This document shows, in pieces, positions 7,776 to 14,588 of a DNA stretch of 37,398 nt. The position numbers were made by a program, and so were the translations under genes. Within the stretch, counting starts at the first letter, position 1; each line of letters starts with the position of its first letter. The notes under the pieces were generated by a model. It was not told the origin of the DNA. It worked only from the letters and a program-made list of their open reading frames with translations, and did no database searches. This DNA is from a virus: positions 1 through 37,398 of the IMG/VR virus record IMGVR_UViG_3300046557_000146; one strand, written 5' to 3'.

Positions 7776-8420
7776 TCAAAAGGGGATGTCGTCATCCATG
7801 TCGTTGTTGCGACCACCGCCGCTGCCACCGCGGCTACCGCCGCCACGGCTGCGGTCATCGCGACCATCGTCACGCTCGCTGCCGCCGCGACCGCCGCGGG
7901 TCGAACCGCGATCATCGCCGCCACGGTCGTCGTCACGGCCACGGCTGGAGCTGCCACGGCTGCTGGAGCCGCGATCATCGCCACCACGGTCATCGTCGCG
8001 ACCACGGCCACGGCTGGAGCCGCGGTCATCATCGCCACGGCCACCGCCGTTGCTGTTGTCGTTGGCCGAACCCAGCTTCATCAGCTGCTCGACGAGTGCG
8101 AACTGCGGGATGACGATCTCGGTCGAGTACTTCTCGACGCCCTGCTGATCCTGCCACTTGCGGGTCTCGATCTTGCCCTCGACGCGGACCAGGTCGCCCT
8201 TCTTGAGGTTCTTCTCGGCGTACTCGATCGTCTTCTCGGCCCAGACGGTGACGCGGTGCCACTCGGTCTTTTCCTTCCACTCGCCGGAGCGCTTGTCCTT
8301 CCAGCTCTCGCTGGTGGCGACGCTCAGGTTCGCGACGGAGCCGCCGTTCGTCATGTTCTTGACTTCGGGATCCTTGCCCAGGCGACCGATCAGGGTCGCT
8401 CGGTTCAAACTGTTAGCCAT
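7776..8420 (-). CDS. ssb: Single-stranded DNA-binding protein
   Basis: A 214-aa SSB. The OB-fold spans residues 1-110 (MANSLNRATLIGRLGKDPE, VANLSVATSESWKD, EWHRVTVWAEKT) and the protein ends in the canonical acidic tip DDDIPF used to recruit partners. The linker of about 90 residues is unusually long and made of Arg/Asp/Gly/Ser repeats (DDRGGDDRGSS, SRGRGRDDDRG), beginning with a NDN motif. It binds ssDNA at the fork and during recombination with the annealing protein. Start: AAGGAGAG lies 7-8 bases before the ATG at 8420; the ATG at 8474 is in the operator. Single-gene unit with its own promoter and a downstream hairpin. Confidence 0.95.
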   Translation of the reverse strand: MANSLNRATLIGRLGKDPEVKNMTNGGSVANLSVATSESWKDKRSGEWKEKTEWHRVTVWAEKTIEYAEKNLKKGDLVRVEGKIETRKWQDQQGVEKYSTEIVIPQFALVEQLMKLGSANDNSNGGGRGDDDRGSSRGRGRDDDRGGDDRGSSSRGSSSRGRDDDRGGDDRGSTRGGRGGSERDDGRDDRSRGGGSRGGSGGGRNNDMDDDIPF

Positions 8421-8447
8421 TGGTGGTCTCTCCTTTTCGAGGTTTGC

Positions 8448-8475
8448 ATTATCAGACGGTTTGCATTCATGCAAG
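8448..8475 (-). promoter_or_regulatory. Likely ssb promoter
   Basis: Read on the minus strand, CTTGCA (8470-8475), 16 bases, then GATAAT (8448-8453). The -35 hexamer lies inside the operator-like repeat 8461-8474 and a half-site TTGCAT overlaps the -10, so a bound repressor would block polymerase. Inferred from sequence only. Confidence 0.5.
8461..8474. promoter_or_regulatory. Operator-like inverted repeat, ssb
   Basis: TTGCATTCATGCAA: perfect 6-bp arms TTGCAT/ATGCAA. It lies between the primase-helicase stop and the ssb start, with a further half-site TTGCATT at 8444-8450. Confidence 0.7.
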
Positions 8476-8482
8476 CAAATTC

Positions 8483-10048
8483 TTAAAAAACTGGCTTGAC
8501 GAACAGGCCGGTGTTCTCGTCGAAGGCCAGAAGGGTTCGACCGGTATTGCCGGCGATGCGCTTCAGGCGGACCTTCGCGATGTTGATCGTACGGGCGTTG
8601 GGGTTCTCCTCGTCGCCGCCGAGCACGATGATGCCCAGGTCCGGCTTGTTAGCCCAGTGAGCCGAGTCTGAGATCGAATAGAGGCCGGGCTCGGTGTCGC
8701 CCGTGATCTTGGTCGGATGCGCAACTACCACCACACACACTCCGAATTGTTTCGCGAACCGTTTCATCTTCTTGATCATCTTGCCGACGTATTCGGTCAG
8801 CGAGATGTTCATGGGTCGGTTGTGCTCAAGCTCGTTCCAGGGGTCGATGATCAGCATGCGGACGCCGTCGCGGAACACCGCGGCAGCTGCGCACTCCAGC
8901 AGGAAGTCGACGTCGATGTCGAAGTCCTTGGTCTCGTCGTAGTCGATGAACCGATAATACCTCTCGACGAAGGCCTCGGCTCTCTTCTTCTCTTCGAACG
9001 TCCAGTCCTTGCGCGGCTTCTCCAGGAAGGCCGTCATCAGCTCGTGCGCCAGGAACGGCTTGACGTCCTTCTCGCCCGAAAAAATGGCAACCGGCCACTT
9101 GTGCTTCTTCGCGAGCAGCACGGAGGCCTGGTTGATCAGCGTCGACTTACCGACGTTGGGGACGCCGGTAGCGACGACGAACTGGCCGCCGTAGAACTTC
9201 ATCAGAAGATCAAGCTCTTCCGACAGACCAATCTCGGCCATCTCCGGCATCTCCATTTCCGGATAGTCGGAGAGGCGGAACAGACCGTTGACGGGCCACG
9301 GCTTGGCGTTGTCGATCATCTCCCGGACGCGCTCGACGCCGAGATATTTCTTGACCTCGTTCAGATCCTTTGGGGCTCTGAAGGCCCCCTTGTTCTTCTT
9401 GTCGGGGACGACCTCGTCCTTCGGGTACTCGACCCAGAAGCACTTCGGCGCGCCGAGACGTCTAACCAGTTCCTTGGCCAGGCGCTGACCTGGCTCGTCC
9501 GCATCGGTGCAGATGATGTGGTACTTGACCTCCATCAGCTGGCCGTAGAGGCGAGCCATGAACGAGAACTTATCGTCGTCGTCGGGATCGATATCCCGAG
9601 CATCATCCGGCACCGGTATCAGCTTGCCCTTGGCATCGCGAGCCGGCGGCGCACCATCGGGCACCGAGATGATCGTCTCGTAGCCGGACTCCTTGCCGGC
9701 CTGAGTGTCGAACTCACCCTCGGTCCAGATCAGCGACTCCTGGCCGGTGCTGAGCATCTCCATCAGCGCGGGGTCGAACAGGACGTCAGCGTTGTAGACG
9801 GTCTTCACAGCGTCGCGGCGCTGCATGAACCGGCGCTCGCCGTCCTTCGACCAGCGGTACTTGGTGTTTACCTCGATACCGTGTTCGTAATACGGGAAGC
9901 AGAGAACGTTGCCGTGCTCGTCGGGCTCAACGATTACGCGGTCCTGCGAATCTCGCGAGAGACGCCCGCTGTAGTGCCCCATAGCCGCCGACATTTCCAC
10001 GCTCAGGCCGCGGTCCTCGATCCCCCTGGCGTGCTTCTCGTTTAGCAT
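8483..10048 (-). CDS. Primase-helicase (Twinkle/T7 gp4-like)
   Basis: A 521-aa replicative primase-helicase. Linker KHARGIEDRGLSVEMSAAMG comes first, then a TOPRIM-type region with WTEGEFD (109-114) and TDADEPG (181-187), then a RecA/DnaB helicase core with Walker A GVPNVGKST (295-303), Walker B LIIDPWNE (399-406) and VVVAHPTK. It lacks its own zinc-binding domain: that domain is encoded just upstream in a different frame. The ATG at 10048 has only a weak ribosome site, and an in-frame TAG sits four codons before it. The real product may therefore start here by coupling, or arise by frameshifting from the zinc-ribbon gene. Confidence 0.9.
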   Translation of the reverse strand: MLNEKHARGIEDRGLSVEMSAAMGHYSGRLSRDSQDRVIVEPDEHGNVLCFPYYEHGIEVNTKYRWSKDGERRFMQRRDAVKTVYNADVLFDPALMEMLSTGQESLIWTEGEFDTQAGKESGYETIISVPDGAPPARDAKGKLIPVPDDARDIDPDDDDKFSFMARLYGQLMEVKYHIICTDADEPGQRLAKELVRRLGAPKCFWVEYPKDEVVPDKKNKGAFRAPKDLNEVKKYLGVERVREMIDNAKPWPVNGLFRLSDYPEMEMPEMAEIGLSEELDLLMKFYGGQFVVATGVPNVGKSTLINQASVLLAKKHKWPVAIFSGEKDVKPFLAHELMTAFLEKPRKDWTFEEKKRAEAFVERYYRFIDYDETKDFDIDVDFLLECAAAAVFRDGVRMLIIDPWNELEHNRPMNISLTEYVGKMIKKMKRFAKQFGVCVVVVAHPTKITGDTEPGLYSISDSAHWANKPDLGIIVLGGDEENPNARTINIAKVRLKRIAGNTGRTLLAFDENTGLFVKPVF

Positions 10049-10253
10049 TCTCTGAACCTACCCATTGACAGTTTTTGCAGTTCCACACGACGCCGCTGTC
10101 GTCGATCTTCACCGACAGGCAGCGGATTTTTTTGTGAGCGCCCTTCCGCTTGTGCGAGCACTGCGGACAGGTCGAGTACTGGTTTCCGAATTTCAGGGAT
10201 CGAAGCTTGATCCCTTCCTCCGCGAGGACCTTGCCGACATCGACGCCGGCCAT
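9927..10253 (-). CDS. Primase zinc-ribbon domain protein
   Basis: A frame of 108 aa starting MAGVDVGKVLAEEG, in an ATGA overlap with the replication initiator gene. Residues 26-65 are a four-Cys zinc ribbon: CPQC (Cys29, Cys32) and CKNC (Cys59, Cys62), like the DNA-binding domain at the start of T7 gp4 and DnaG-type primases. In those proteins the primase/helicase follows in the same polypeptide; here it follows in the +1 frame. Beyond residue 66 the sequence is Arg/Gly-rich and looks like out-of-frame reading of the helicase gene, with which it overlaps by 122 bp. It may be a separate subunit, a frameshifted fusion, or broken. Confidence 0.7.
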   Translation of the reverse strand: MAGVDVGKVLAEEGIKLRSLKFGNQYSTCPQCSHKRKGAHKKIRCLSVKIDDSGVVWNCKNCQWVGSENAKREARQGDRGPRPERGNVGGYGALQRASLARFAGPRNR

Positions 10254-11074
10254 CAGATCGCCATCCGCTTGCTGGGCGGACCCTTCTTCGACTTCTTGTT
10301 GTCGAACTGGTCGTCCCAGCGCTGGCCGTGGATGAACTTGTCCGGCGCCATCATGAACTCGAGTTCTTCGCAGCTGGCGACGTATCGGCGGACACCATCC
10401 ATGATGGTCGTGAACTCGACCTTGTCCTCCCTGAAGACCCGGTTGAGCTTCGTCATGGCGATGGCCTTCGCCACCTTCTTCGGCCACTCGCTCCAGAACT
10501 GCTCATGATAATCATCAGGCCAAGTCGAGGTCCTGCGCTTCTTCGGCGCAGCGGTTCTAGCTTGCGGTTCTGGTGGTGGTTCTAAGTGGTGGTTCAAGGT
10601 GTCAGGCTCGCTAACACCCCCCTGTTCGTCAGACGAACACCCCCTGTTAGGCTCGCTAACACCCCCCTGTTCGTCAGACGAACACCCGGTGTCATCGTCG
10701 CGAACACGGGGGGCGTTCGTAAAACGAACACGGGGTACGAAGGGCGGACAGGCGTCCGGATCTTTGTAGAAGAGGGTCTGGTCGACGGCCGGATTGTCGT
10801 CGATCAGCAGCAGGTACTCGGATGATCGCGTGCCGCCATTGGCGTGCTTACGGCCGGTCGCGATGATCAGCCCGATGTCCTGGAGGTAGCCGAGGTTGAT
10901 GTTGACCGTGGGTCGGCTCAGGCCAGTGATCTTGGCGATGATGGTCTGGCGCGGGAAAGCGGTGTCCTCGTCGCTGGCGAAGTCGGCCAGCACCAACAGG
11001 ATGTGGCGCATGGTCGACGTCAGCTCTTTGCAGTCGCCAAGGTGCTTGGCCCAGTTGATTGCTCTGATGCTCAT
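10253..11074 (-). CDS. Replication initiator, HTH plus lambda O/DnaT-like C-terminus
   Basis: A 273-aa protein. Residues 1-90 hold a winged HTH of the phage replication-protein type (MSIRAINWAKHLG, MRHILLVLADFASDED, PRQTIIAKITGLSRPTVN). Residues 130-159 are two 15-residue repeats (GCSSDEQGGVSEPNR type) encoded by the iteron-like array at 10601-10729. The C-terminal 80 residues (FWSEWPKKVAKAIAM, ending FIHGQRWDDQ) resemble the helicase-loading part of such proteins. It probably binds the origin within its own gene and loads the primase-helicase encoded downstream. Start: ACGGAACGAC precedes the ATG at 11074; upstream frame to 11158 runs through the operator. Confidence 0.75.
   Translation of the reverse strand: MSIRAINWAKHLGDCKELTSTMRHILLVLADFASDEDTAFPRQTIIAKITGLSRPTVNINLGYLQDIGLIIATGRKHANGGTRSSEYLLLIDDNPAVDQTLFYKDPDACPPFVPRVRFTNAPRVRDDDTGCSSDEQGGVSEPNRGCSSDEQGGVSEPDTLNHHLEPPPEPQARTAAPKKRRTSTWPDDYHEQFWSEWPKKVAKAIAMTKLNRVFREDKVEFTTIMDGVRRYVASCEELEFMMAPDKFIHGQRWDDQFDNKKSKKGPPSKRMAI
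10601..10729. other. Iteron-like palindrome array, putative replication origin
   Basis: Inside the initiator gene. Perfect palindromes GTTCGTCAGACGAAC at 10624-10638 and 10669-10683, GTTCGTAAAACGAAC at 10715-10729, and GTTAGGCTCGCTAAC at 10646-10660 with a one-mismatch copy at 10601-10615. Centres fall every 22-23 bp, with a degenerate site at 10691-10705 filling the next position. Spacers are C-runs such as ACCCCCCT. A 39-bp direct repeat (10604-10642, 10649-10687) has a 45-bp period. Position inside an initiator gene parallels lambda ori in gene O. Confidence 0.7.
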
Positions 11075-11100
11075 GTCGTTCCGTTGATCTGGTCCGCGGG

Positions 11101-11129
11101 CTTGACGCCTCTTGCGGGTTGGTGTACTT
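11101..11129 (+). promoter_or_regulatory. Possible promoter of the resolvase gene
   Basis: CTTGAC at 11101-11106, 17 bases, then GTACTT at 11124-11129. The -35 matches the alphaproteobacterial form well, the -10 poorly. The start of transcription would fall inside the operator-like repeat at 11128. Inferred. Confidence 0.35.
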
Positions 11130-11141
11130 GCACGAATGCAA
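11128..11141. promoter_or_regulatory. Operator-like inverted repeat between divergent genes
   Basis: TTGCACGAATGCAA, followed at 11146 by a half-site AAATGCAAG. It lies between the minus-strand initiator operon and the plus-strand resolvase gene and could control both. Confidence 0.65.
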
Positions 11142-11200
11142 ATGAAAATGCAAGCCACGAGATGTGGTTATTGCGTCTTTCGAGTCACACTAGGGAACTC

Positions 11201-11812
11201 ATGGACCGAATCCTCGTAGCCGGCCTCGATCCGGCTTTCGCCGCCTTTGGCATCAGCAGACTTTGGTTGGACCTGGGTACCCTTGAGTTTTCCTTCGACC
11301 GATTCCGGACCATCTGGACCGACAAGCGGGCGGGGAAGGGCAAAGTCGTGCGCCAGAACTCCGACGACCTGCGTCGGGCGACCGAGCTGCACGATGCGCT
11401 CCACGAGGAGCTGGAAGGCTGTACCGTTGCGTTCGGCGAGATCCCTTCAGGGTCTCGGCGCGCGAGGGCTGCGTTCGCTTTTGGCGCTGCTGTTGGTATC
11501 CTCGCCTCGGTGAAGATCCCGCTCATCCAGGTCATGCCCCTGGAAACGAAGCTGGGCTCCGTGGGCAGCAAGACGGCCGAGAAGCCAGAGATCATCGCCT
11601 GGGCCGCGGAGCGCTTTCCTGAGGCTCCCTGGCAGCGCTACGAGGCCGATACGAAGAACAAGACCGGCAAGATCGTGAACCGGGCAGGGGACTTGCACAT
11701 CGACAACGAGCATGTGGCCGACGCCTGCGCTGTCCCCCACGCTGGCATTCGGACCCCCGAGTTCAAGCAATTGCTTGCACTCTGGAAGATGTCCAAGGCA
11801 AACTCCGGTTGA
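11201..11812 (+). CDS. RuvC-like Holliday junction resolvase
   Basis: A 203-aa RNase H-fold nuclease. Asp10 (GLDPAFAAFG), Glu80 (AFGEIPSGS) and the C-terminal cluster IDNEHVADACAV (Asp168, Asp174) match the acidic metal-binding set of RuvC-type resolvases found in phages. It would cut branched recombination or replication intermediates before packaging. It is one of three plus-strand genes, divergent from the initiator operon, so it may be expressed under different control. Start: AGGGA lies 5 bases before the ATG at 11201; an in-frame ATG at 11162 is possible but lacks a ribosome site. Length agrees with the family. Confidence 0.8.
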   Translation: MDRILVAGLDPAFAAFGISRLWLDLGTLEFSFDRFRTIWTDKRAGKGKVVRQNSDDLRRATELHDALHEELEGCTVAFGEIPSGSRRARAAFAFGAAVGILASVKIPLIQVMPLETKLGSVGSKTAEKPEIIAWAAERFPEAPWQRYEADTKNKTGKIVNRAGDLHIDNEHVADACAVPHAGIRTPEFKQLLALWKMSKANSG

Positions 11813-12086
11813 AAACTCCGGCCTGCACCGTTCCATAAACCATTGATTTTGTTTGATTTTCTTCCCGTTTGCAGAACGGACGGGGAACAAAAAAACATTT
11901 GCAATCGCGCGAAACCTATCGTATTTGCCGTTGTTAGCATCCAAGCAAATGGATGGACACGGAAAACGATGACTGCAAACGCTACCAGATTTCAGAAGTC
12001 CCTAACGGTTCACAATTGTACACAGGCCACATCCGGGCCTCACTAATTATTTGTTATGCGAAAACCATGATATTGGAGGATCGCAA
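11813..12086 (+). promoter_or_regulatory. Upstream region of the repressor gene
   Basis: A 274-bp AT-richer gap with no convincing gene. A possible plus-strand promoter is TTGCAA (11899-11904), 17 bases, TATTTG (11922-11927). A degenerate copy of the operator, TAGCATCCAAGCAA (11935-11948, 12 of 14), would lie at or just after the start, suggesting autoregulation. Further on, AGGCC/GGCCT (12024-12040) can form a small leader hairpin. Promoter and operator assignments are inferred. Confidence 0.4.
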
Positions 12087-12800
12087 ATGGCATTGGCACA
12101 AATGAAAAAAGCACAGACCCCGAAGGAGATTGTGATCGAGTGGATCGATCACATTCTTGATCGAAAGAAGTGGACAGGAACGGATCTGGCCCGGCACTCG
12201 GATATCGCGCCGTCAACGATCTTGCGCCTTCTCAACAATCCAAAGCACCGTTTTGTCCCTACGGTGTCGACGCTCCAGAAGATCGCGGTCGGATCAGGAT
12301 ACCCGATCCCGAAGAAGGTGATGGAAGCTCTCGGCGCCGAGGGTGAAGCTCGGGCCGACGCTCCTACGGAAATCGAGCCGGACAACATCCGGCGGGTCAA
12401 CGTCCGCACCGCACGTCAGGCGACGGTCGAGCTGCGTCATGTCTCGTCGCTGCCTCAGGCGTTGCAGTCGGCGGCGAGCCCACGGCGTGAGGGGTACGTG
12501 CCTGCTCCGCCCCAGCTCGAAGGGGATGAGACGGCGTTCGCGTTCCACATGCCGGACAGCTCTCTTGGCGCTTGGGTTAAGACAGGTCAGCTGATGTATG
12601 CCACCAAGCAGCGTGATCCGGTGCCCGGTGACCTCGTCGTGATCACCGACAAGAACGAGAAGACCCGGGTTCGGCTTCTGTTGGACATCACGGAGAACGG
12701 CCTCAAGCTGTCGAAGTCGATACCGGAGAAGGAAGATGAGGCCATGCCCTTCGATGACATCAAGGATATCGCGATCGTCGCGATGACCTGCCGTATCTGA
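12087..12800 (+). CDS. Phage repressor, HTH plus S24-like domain
   Basis: A 237-aa CI/LexA-like regulator. An N-terminal HTH (about 31-53: TGTDLARHSDIAPSTILRLL) is followed by a linker and a C-terminal S24/LexA-like beta domain (HMPDSSLGAWVKTGQLMY, then VPGDLVVITD). The serine region is present (Ser158/Ser159), but where the family has the catalytic Lys in V-K-R-L this protein reads TRVRLLLD, so self-cleavage may be lost. No Ala-Gly cleavage pair is obvious in the linker. It is the best candidate to bind the repeated TTGCATTCAAGCAA sites. Start: TTGGAGG lies 7 bases before the ATG at 12087. Confidence 0.8.
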   Translation: MALAQMKKAQTPKEIVIEWIDHILDRKKWTGTDLARHSDIAPSTILRLLNNPKHRFVPTVSTLQKIAVGSGYPIPKKVMEALGAEGEARADAPTEIEPDNIRRVNVRTARQATVELRHVSSLPQALQSAASPRREGYVPAPPQLEGDETAFAFHMPDSSLGAWVKTGQLMYATKQRDPVPGDLVVITDKNEKTRVRLLLDITENGLKLSKSIPEKEDEAMPFDDIKDIAIVAMTCRI

Positions 12801-12802
12801 CA

Positions 12803-12826
12803 GAGGGTCGCCGGTCGGCGGCCCTC
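12803..12826. terminator. Hairpin between convergent genes
   Basis: GAGGGTCGCC, loop GGTC, GGCGGCCCTC: a 10-bp stem with one G-T pair, sitting exactly between the repressor stop (12800) and the stop of the convergent minus-strand gene (12825). Probably a bidirectional terminator, though T-runs are weak. Confidence 0.6.
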
Positions 12827-13205
12827 ATTCCAATCCAAACATTTTGTTGACGCGATCGAGCATCGCCCGAATCGTCTCGGGCGGAGACGTCATCACATCC
12901 ACATTGAAGTCCTCCTCAAGCTTCGCCAGTTGCTTGAGCCAGTCTTCAGCTTCCCGGACAGCAACGAGGTCAACCTGCGGCTCCCATCGAAGCCGCTGGA
13001 TCTCCAGCGCTGTCTTCTGGATCTCGAAGTCCAGATAATCGAGAAACTCCCGAAGCTGCACGGTCATCCGACTGACAGCCGGCTCGATCACGACAAGCGC
13101 GTCGATGATCTCCACCATGATGCCAGGTAATCGATCCTTGAACTTCGGGTTGATAGGACGGACGACCATCTTCGATGGCGCCACGGCACTAGCATTTGCT
13201 TTCAT
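12825..13205 (-). CDS. Hypothetical protein, likely coiled coil
   Basis: A 126-aa protein starting MKANASAVAPSKMVVRP, overlapping the HTH gene stop as TGATG. Residues 35-110 are mostly helical with heptad-like spacing (VQLREFLDYLDFEIQKTALEIQ, with DWLKQLAKLEED further on), suggesting a coiled coil or helical bundle. Convergent with the repressor gene. The link with the upstream HTH gene might indicate a partner protein, but function is unknown. Confidence 0.6.
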   Translation of the reverse strand: MKANASAVAPSKMVVRPINPKFKDRLPGIMVEIIDALVVIEPAVSRMTVQLREFLDYLDFEIQKTALEIQRLRWEPQVDLVAVREAEDWLKQLAKLEEDFNVDVMTSPPETIRAMLDRVNKMFGLE

Positions 13206-13489
13206 CAGTGTTCCCTGGTGCGCAGCGTCCTCATGCGCTCGCTTGTTGCGATCGAGTTGAGGTCGGCCTTTGTTGGTTTAAAGGGTTGCAGCCCGCGATC
13301 GATGGCGGAAAGTGCCAGAGCGATTGCCTTGGTGACGCCTCGGATCTCGTACTTCGCGATCGCCTGCGGCGTCAGTCCAAGCCATCCTGCAAGCTCGGGT
13401 TGGGTAAGATTTCTGGAAATGCGGAAGGCCTTTACCTCCTCGCCTTTTAGGAATTTCTTTGATGGATTTCGACTGAGCGCCATCGCCAT
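13205..13489 (-). CDS. XRE-family HTH protein
   Basis: A 94-aa regulator starting MAMALSRNPSKK. The HTH lies at about residues 24-55 (RISRNLTQPELAGWLGLTPQAIAKYE), a typical XRE/Cro-like sequence. It sits near the repressor gene on the opposite strand and could be a Cro-like antagonist or an independent regulator. Start: AGAGG lies 5 bases before the ATG at 13489; earlier in-frame starts (13522, 13558) have no ribosome site. The next gene upstream ends about 95 bases away, so it may have its own promoter. Confidence 0.75.
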   Translation of the reverse strand: MAMALSRNPSKKFLKGEEVKAFRISRNLTQPELAGWLGLTPQAIAKYEIRGVTKAIALALSAIDRGLQPFKPTKADLNSIATSERMRTLRTREH

Positions 13490-13585
13490 CACTGCCTCTG
13501 GTAAGGTGCTGCATTTGCGCATAGGCCGGTTGCGGTTTAAGGCTGCCGACAGCAACATGGTTCCTGCCGGCGAGCCCGGTTCACT

Positions 13586-13705
13586 TTACGTACAAAGGTT
13601 CGAGATGCCCCCGAATCTGCGATCTGTGGTCTCATCCTCGCAGAAACCGATGGAATGGCCCGCGTGCTGATAGCTCGGATCGAAGCGCAACAAATAGACA
13701 CTCAT
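13586..13705 (-). CDS. Short hypothetical protein, 39 aa
   Basis: A 39-aa frame starting MSVYLLRFDPSYQHAGHS, in an ATGA overlap with the upstream gene. Ends RRFGGISNLCT. The N-terminus looks like a beta strand followed by a His-containing loop. Supported by overlap and by filling a gap; function unknown. Confidence 0.5.
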   Translation of the reverse strand: MSVYLLRFDPSYQHAGHSIGFCEDETTDRRFGGISNLCT

Positions 13706-13905
13706 TTGCTTTCCCGCAACGCCTCCTGATTGCGTGCAGGCGCAGGCCTGATGCGCGCCAGTCGCTTTTGCTTCCACTGATCTCGCACGATAAGAACCAG
13801 CTCCGACCGCGGCTTTGGCTCGGAGACCATCTGCCATTTCGGGCCCGGACTGCAGAGTGCCCACACGACGTAGAGCGTGGGCATGGGCTTCGACTTCGGC
13901 TTCAT
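13702..13905 (-). CDS. Basic hypothetical protein, 67 aa
   Basis: A 67-aa protein starting MKPKSKPMPTLYVVW, preceded by AAGGAG 6 bases before the ATG. Very basic (QWKQKRLARIRPAPARNQ), with a short beta-prone N-terminus and a central PGPKWQMVSEPKPRSE loop. It may bind nucleic acid, but no family was recognised. Overlaps its neighbours by 4 bp on both sides. Confidence 0.6.
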   Translation of the reverse strand: MKPKSKPMPTLYVVWALCSPGPKWQMVSEPKPRSELVLIVRDQWKQKRLARIRPAPARNQEALRESK

Positions 13906-14198
13906 GTGGACTCCTTCGCTTTTAAAAAGTTCGTGATAGGACCGTCGTCCTCGTCGAACACGTTGACGATGCCGCGGCCCTCCAGCTCGTTGATGGGAAT
14001 CCAAACCGTGAAGGTGAGGCCCTGCGGCGGGGCCAGGTGCTCGATGCACTCGATGAGTCCGTCAGCACCTGGAAGGATGGTGTGCTCGATGTCGTCGTGG
14101 TCTGCACCGACGCAGGCATCGAGCATTGTGACACGCTGACCGAGCTTGAAACCGCTGGCCTCGGGCAGGCCGTGACGGTGATCCAATGCCCTATCCAT
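13902..14198 (-). CDS. Hypothetical protein, 98 aa
   Basis: A 98-aa protein starting MDRALDHRHGLPEASG. Its ATG overlaps the upstream stop by 8 bp (ATGGATAG). The sequence alternates beta-prone stretches (LTFTVWIPINELEG, GIVNVFDEDDGPITNFL) and acidic turns, suggesting a compact beta domain. No family was recognised. Confidence 0.6.
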   Translation of the reverse strand: MDRALDHRHGLPEASGFKLGQRVTMLDACVGADHDDIEHTILPGADGLIECIEHLAPPQGLTFTVWIPINELEGRGIVNVFDEDDGPITNFLKAKEST

Positions 14199-14577
14199 AG
14201 ACGATGTCCTGGAAGAGACAGGCCTGCAGGAAGACGTCGGCTGTCTCGGCGTCGCCGGTCTCCTTGACGATCTCTTCAATGCGCCAGAGGTGATTGTCGG
14301 CGAGCCACTGAAGGCCTTTCTTCAAACCATCTGGTGTGAAGTAGAAGGTCTCGCCGCCCTCGCCATCGCGCACCTTGATGTTGAAGTCACCGGCCCAAAT
14401 CTTCTCGTCGTCGTACCAGGGCTGGACATCGGTCTTGATGTCATTCGGGTTGACCGGCCTGAAGCTGGTGGCCCAGTAGCCGGACCCGCCCTCGATCGCC
14501 GTGACAATCTGGTCGGCAATCTTGCGCCATGTGATCCCTGCGATGTCCAGCGGGATGGCGGTGGTCGTGTCAGTCAT
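14191..14577 (-). CDS. Hypothetical protein, 128 aa
   Basis: A 128-aa protein starting MTDTTTAIPLDIAGITW, with AAGGAG 8 bases before the ATG. Notable motif EGGSGYWATSFRPVN, followed by WYDDEKIWAGDFNIKVRD and TPDGLKKGLQWLADNHLW. The pattern recalls small conserved phage proteins with an EGG-GYW motif whose role is unknown. Confidence 0.6.
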   Translation of the reverse strand: MTDTTTAIPLDIAGITWRKIADQIVTAIEGGSGYWATSFRPVNPNDIKTDVQPWYDDEKIWAGDFNIKVRDGEGGETFYFTPDGLKKGLQWLADNHLWRIEEIVKETGDAETADVFLQACLFQDIVYG

Positions 14578-14588
14578 GTCAATTCTCC

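Noticed and set aside
7743-8486. Ala/Thr-rich plus-strand frame
   Set aside because: Antisense of the repetitive SSB linker; composition reflects the repeats and not a transmembrane or antigen-like gene.
10604-10687. CRISPR-like array
   Set aside because: Repeats are internal palindromes in a coding frame with 6-bp gaps between the two 39-bp copies; there are no spacers of CRISPR length and no cas genes.
10586-10825. Plus-strand frame with repeated TPLFVRRTPPVRLAN units
   Set aside because: It is the antisense reading of the iteron-like array within the initiator gene; there is no ribosome site.
11953-12108. Short plus-strand frame in the repressor leader (starts MDTENDD)
   Set aside because: No ribosome site, and it runs into the repressor gene in another frame; unlike the other small genes it is not linked by a tidy overlap.
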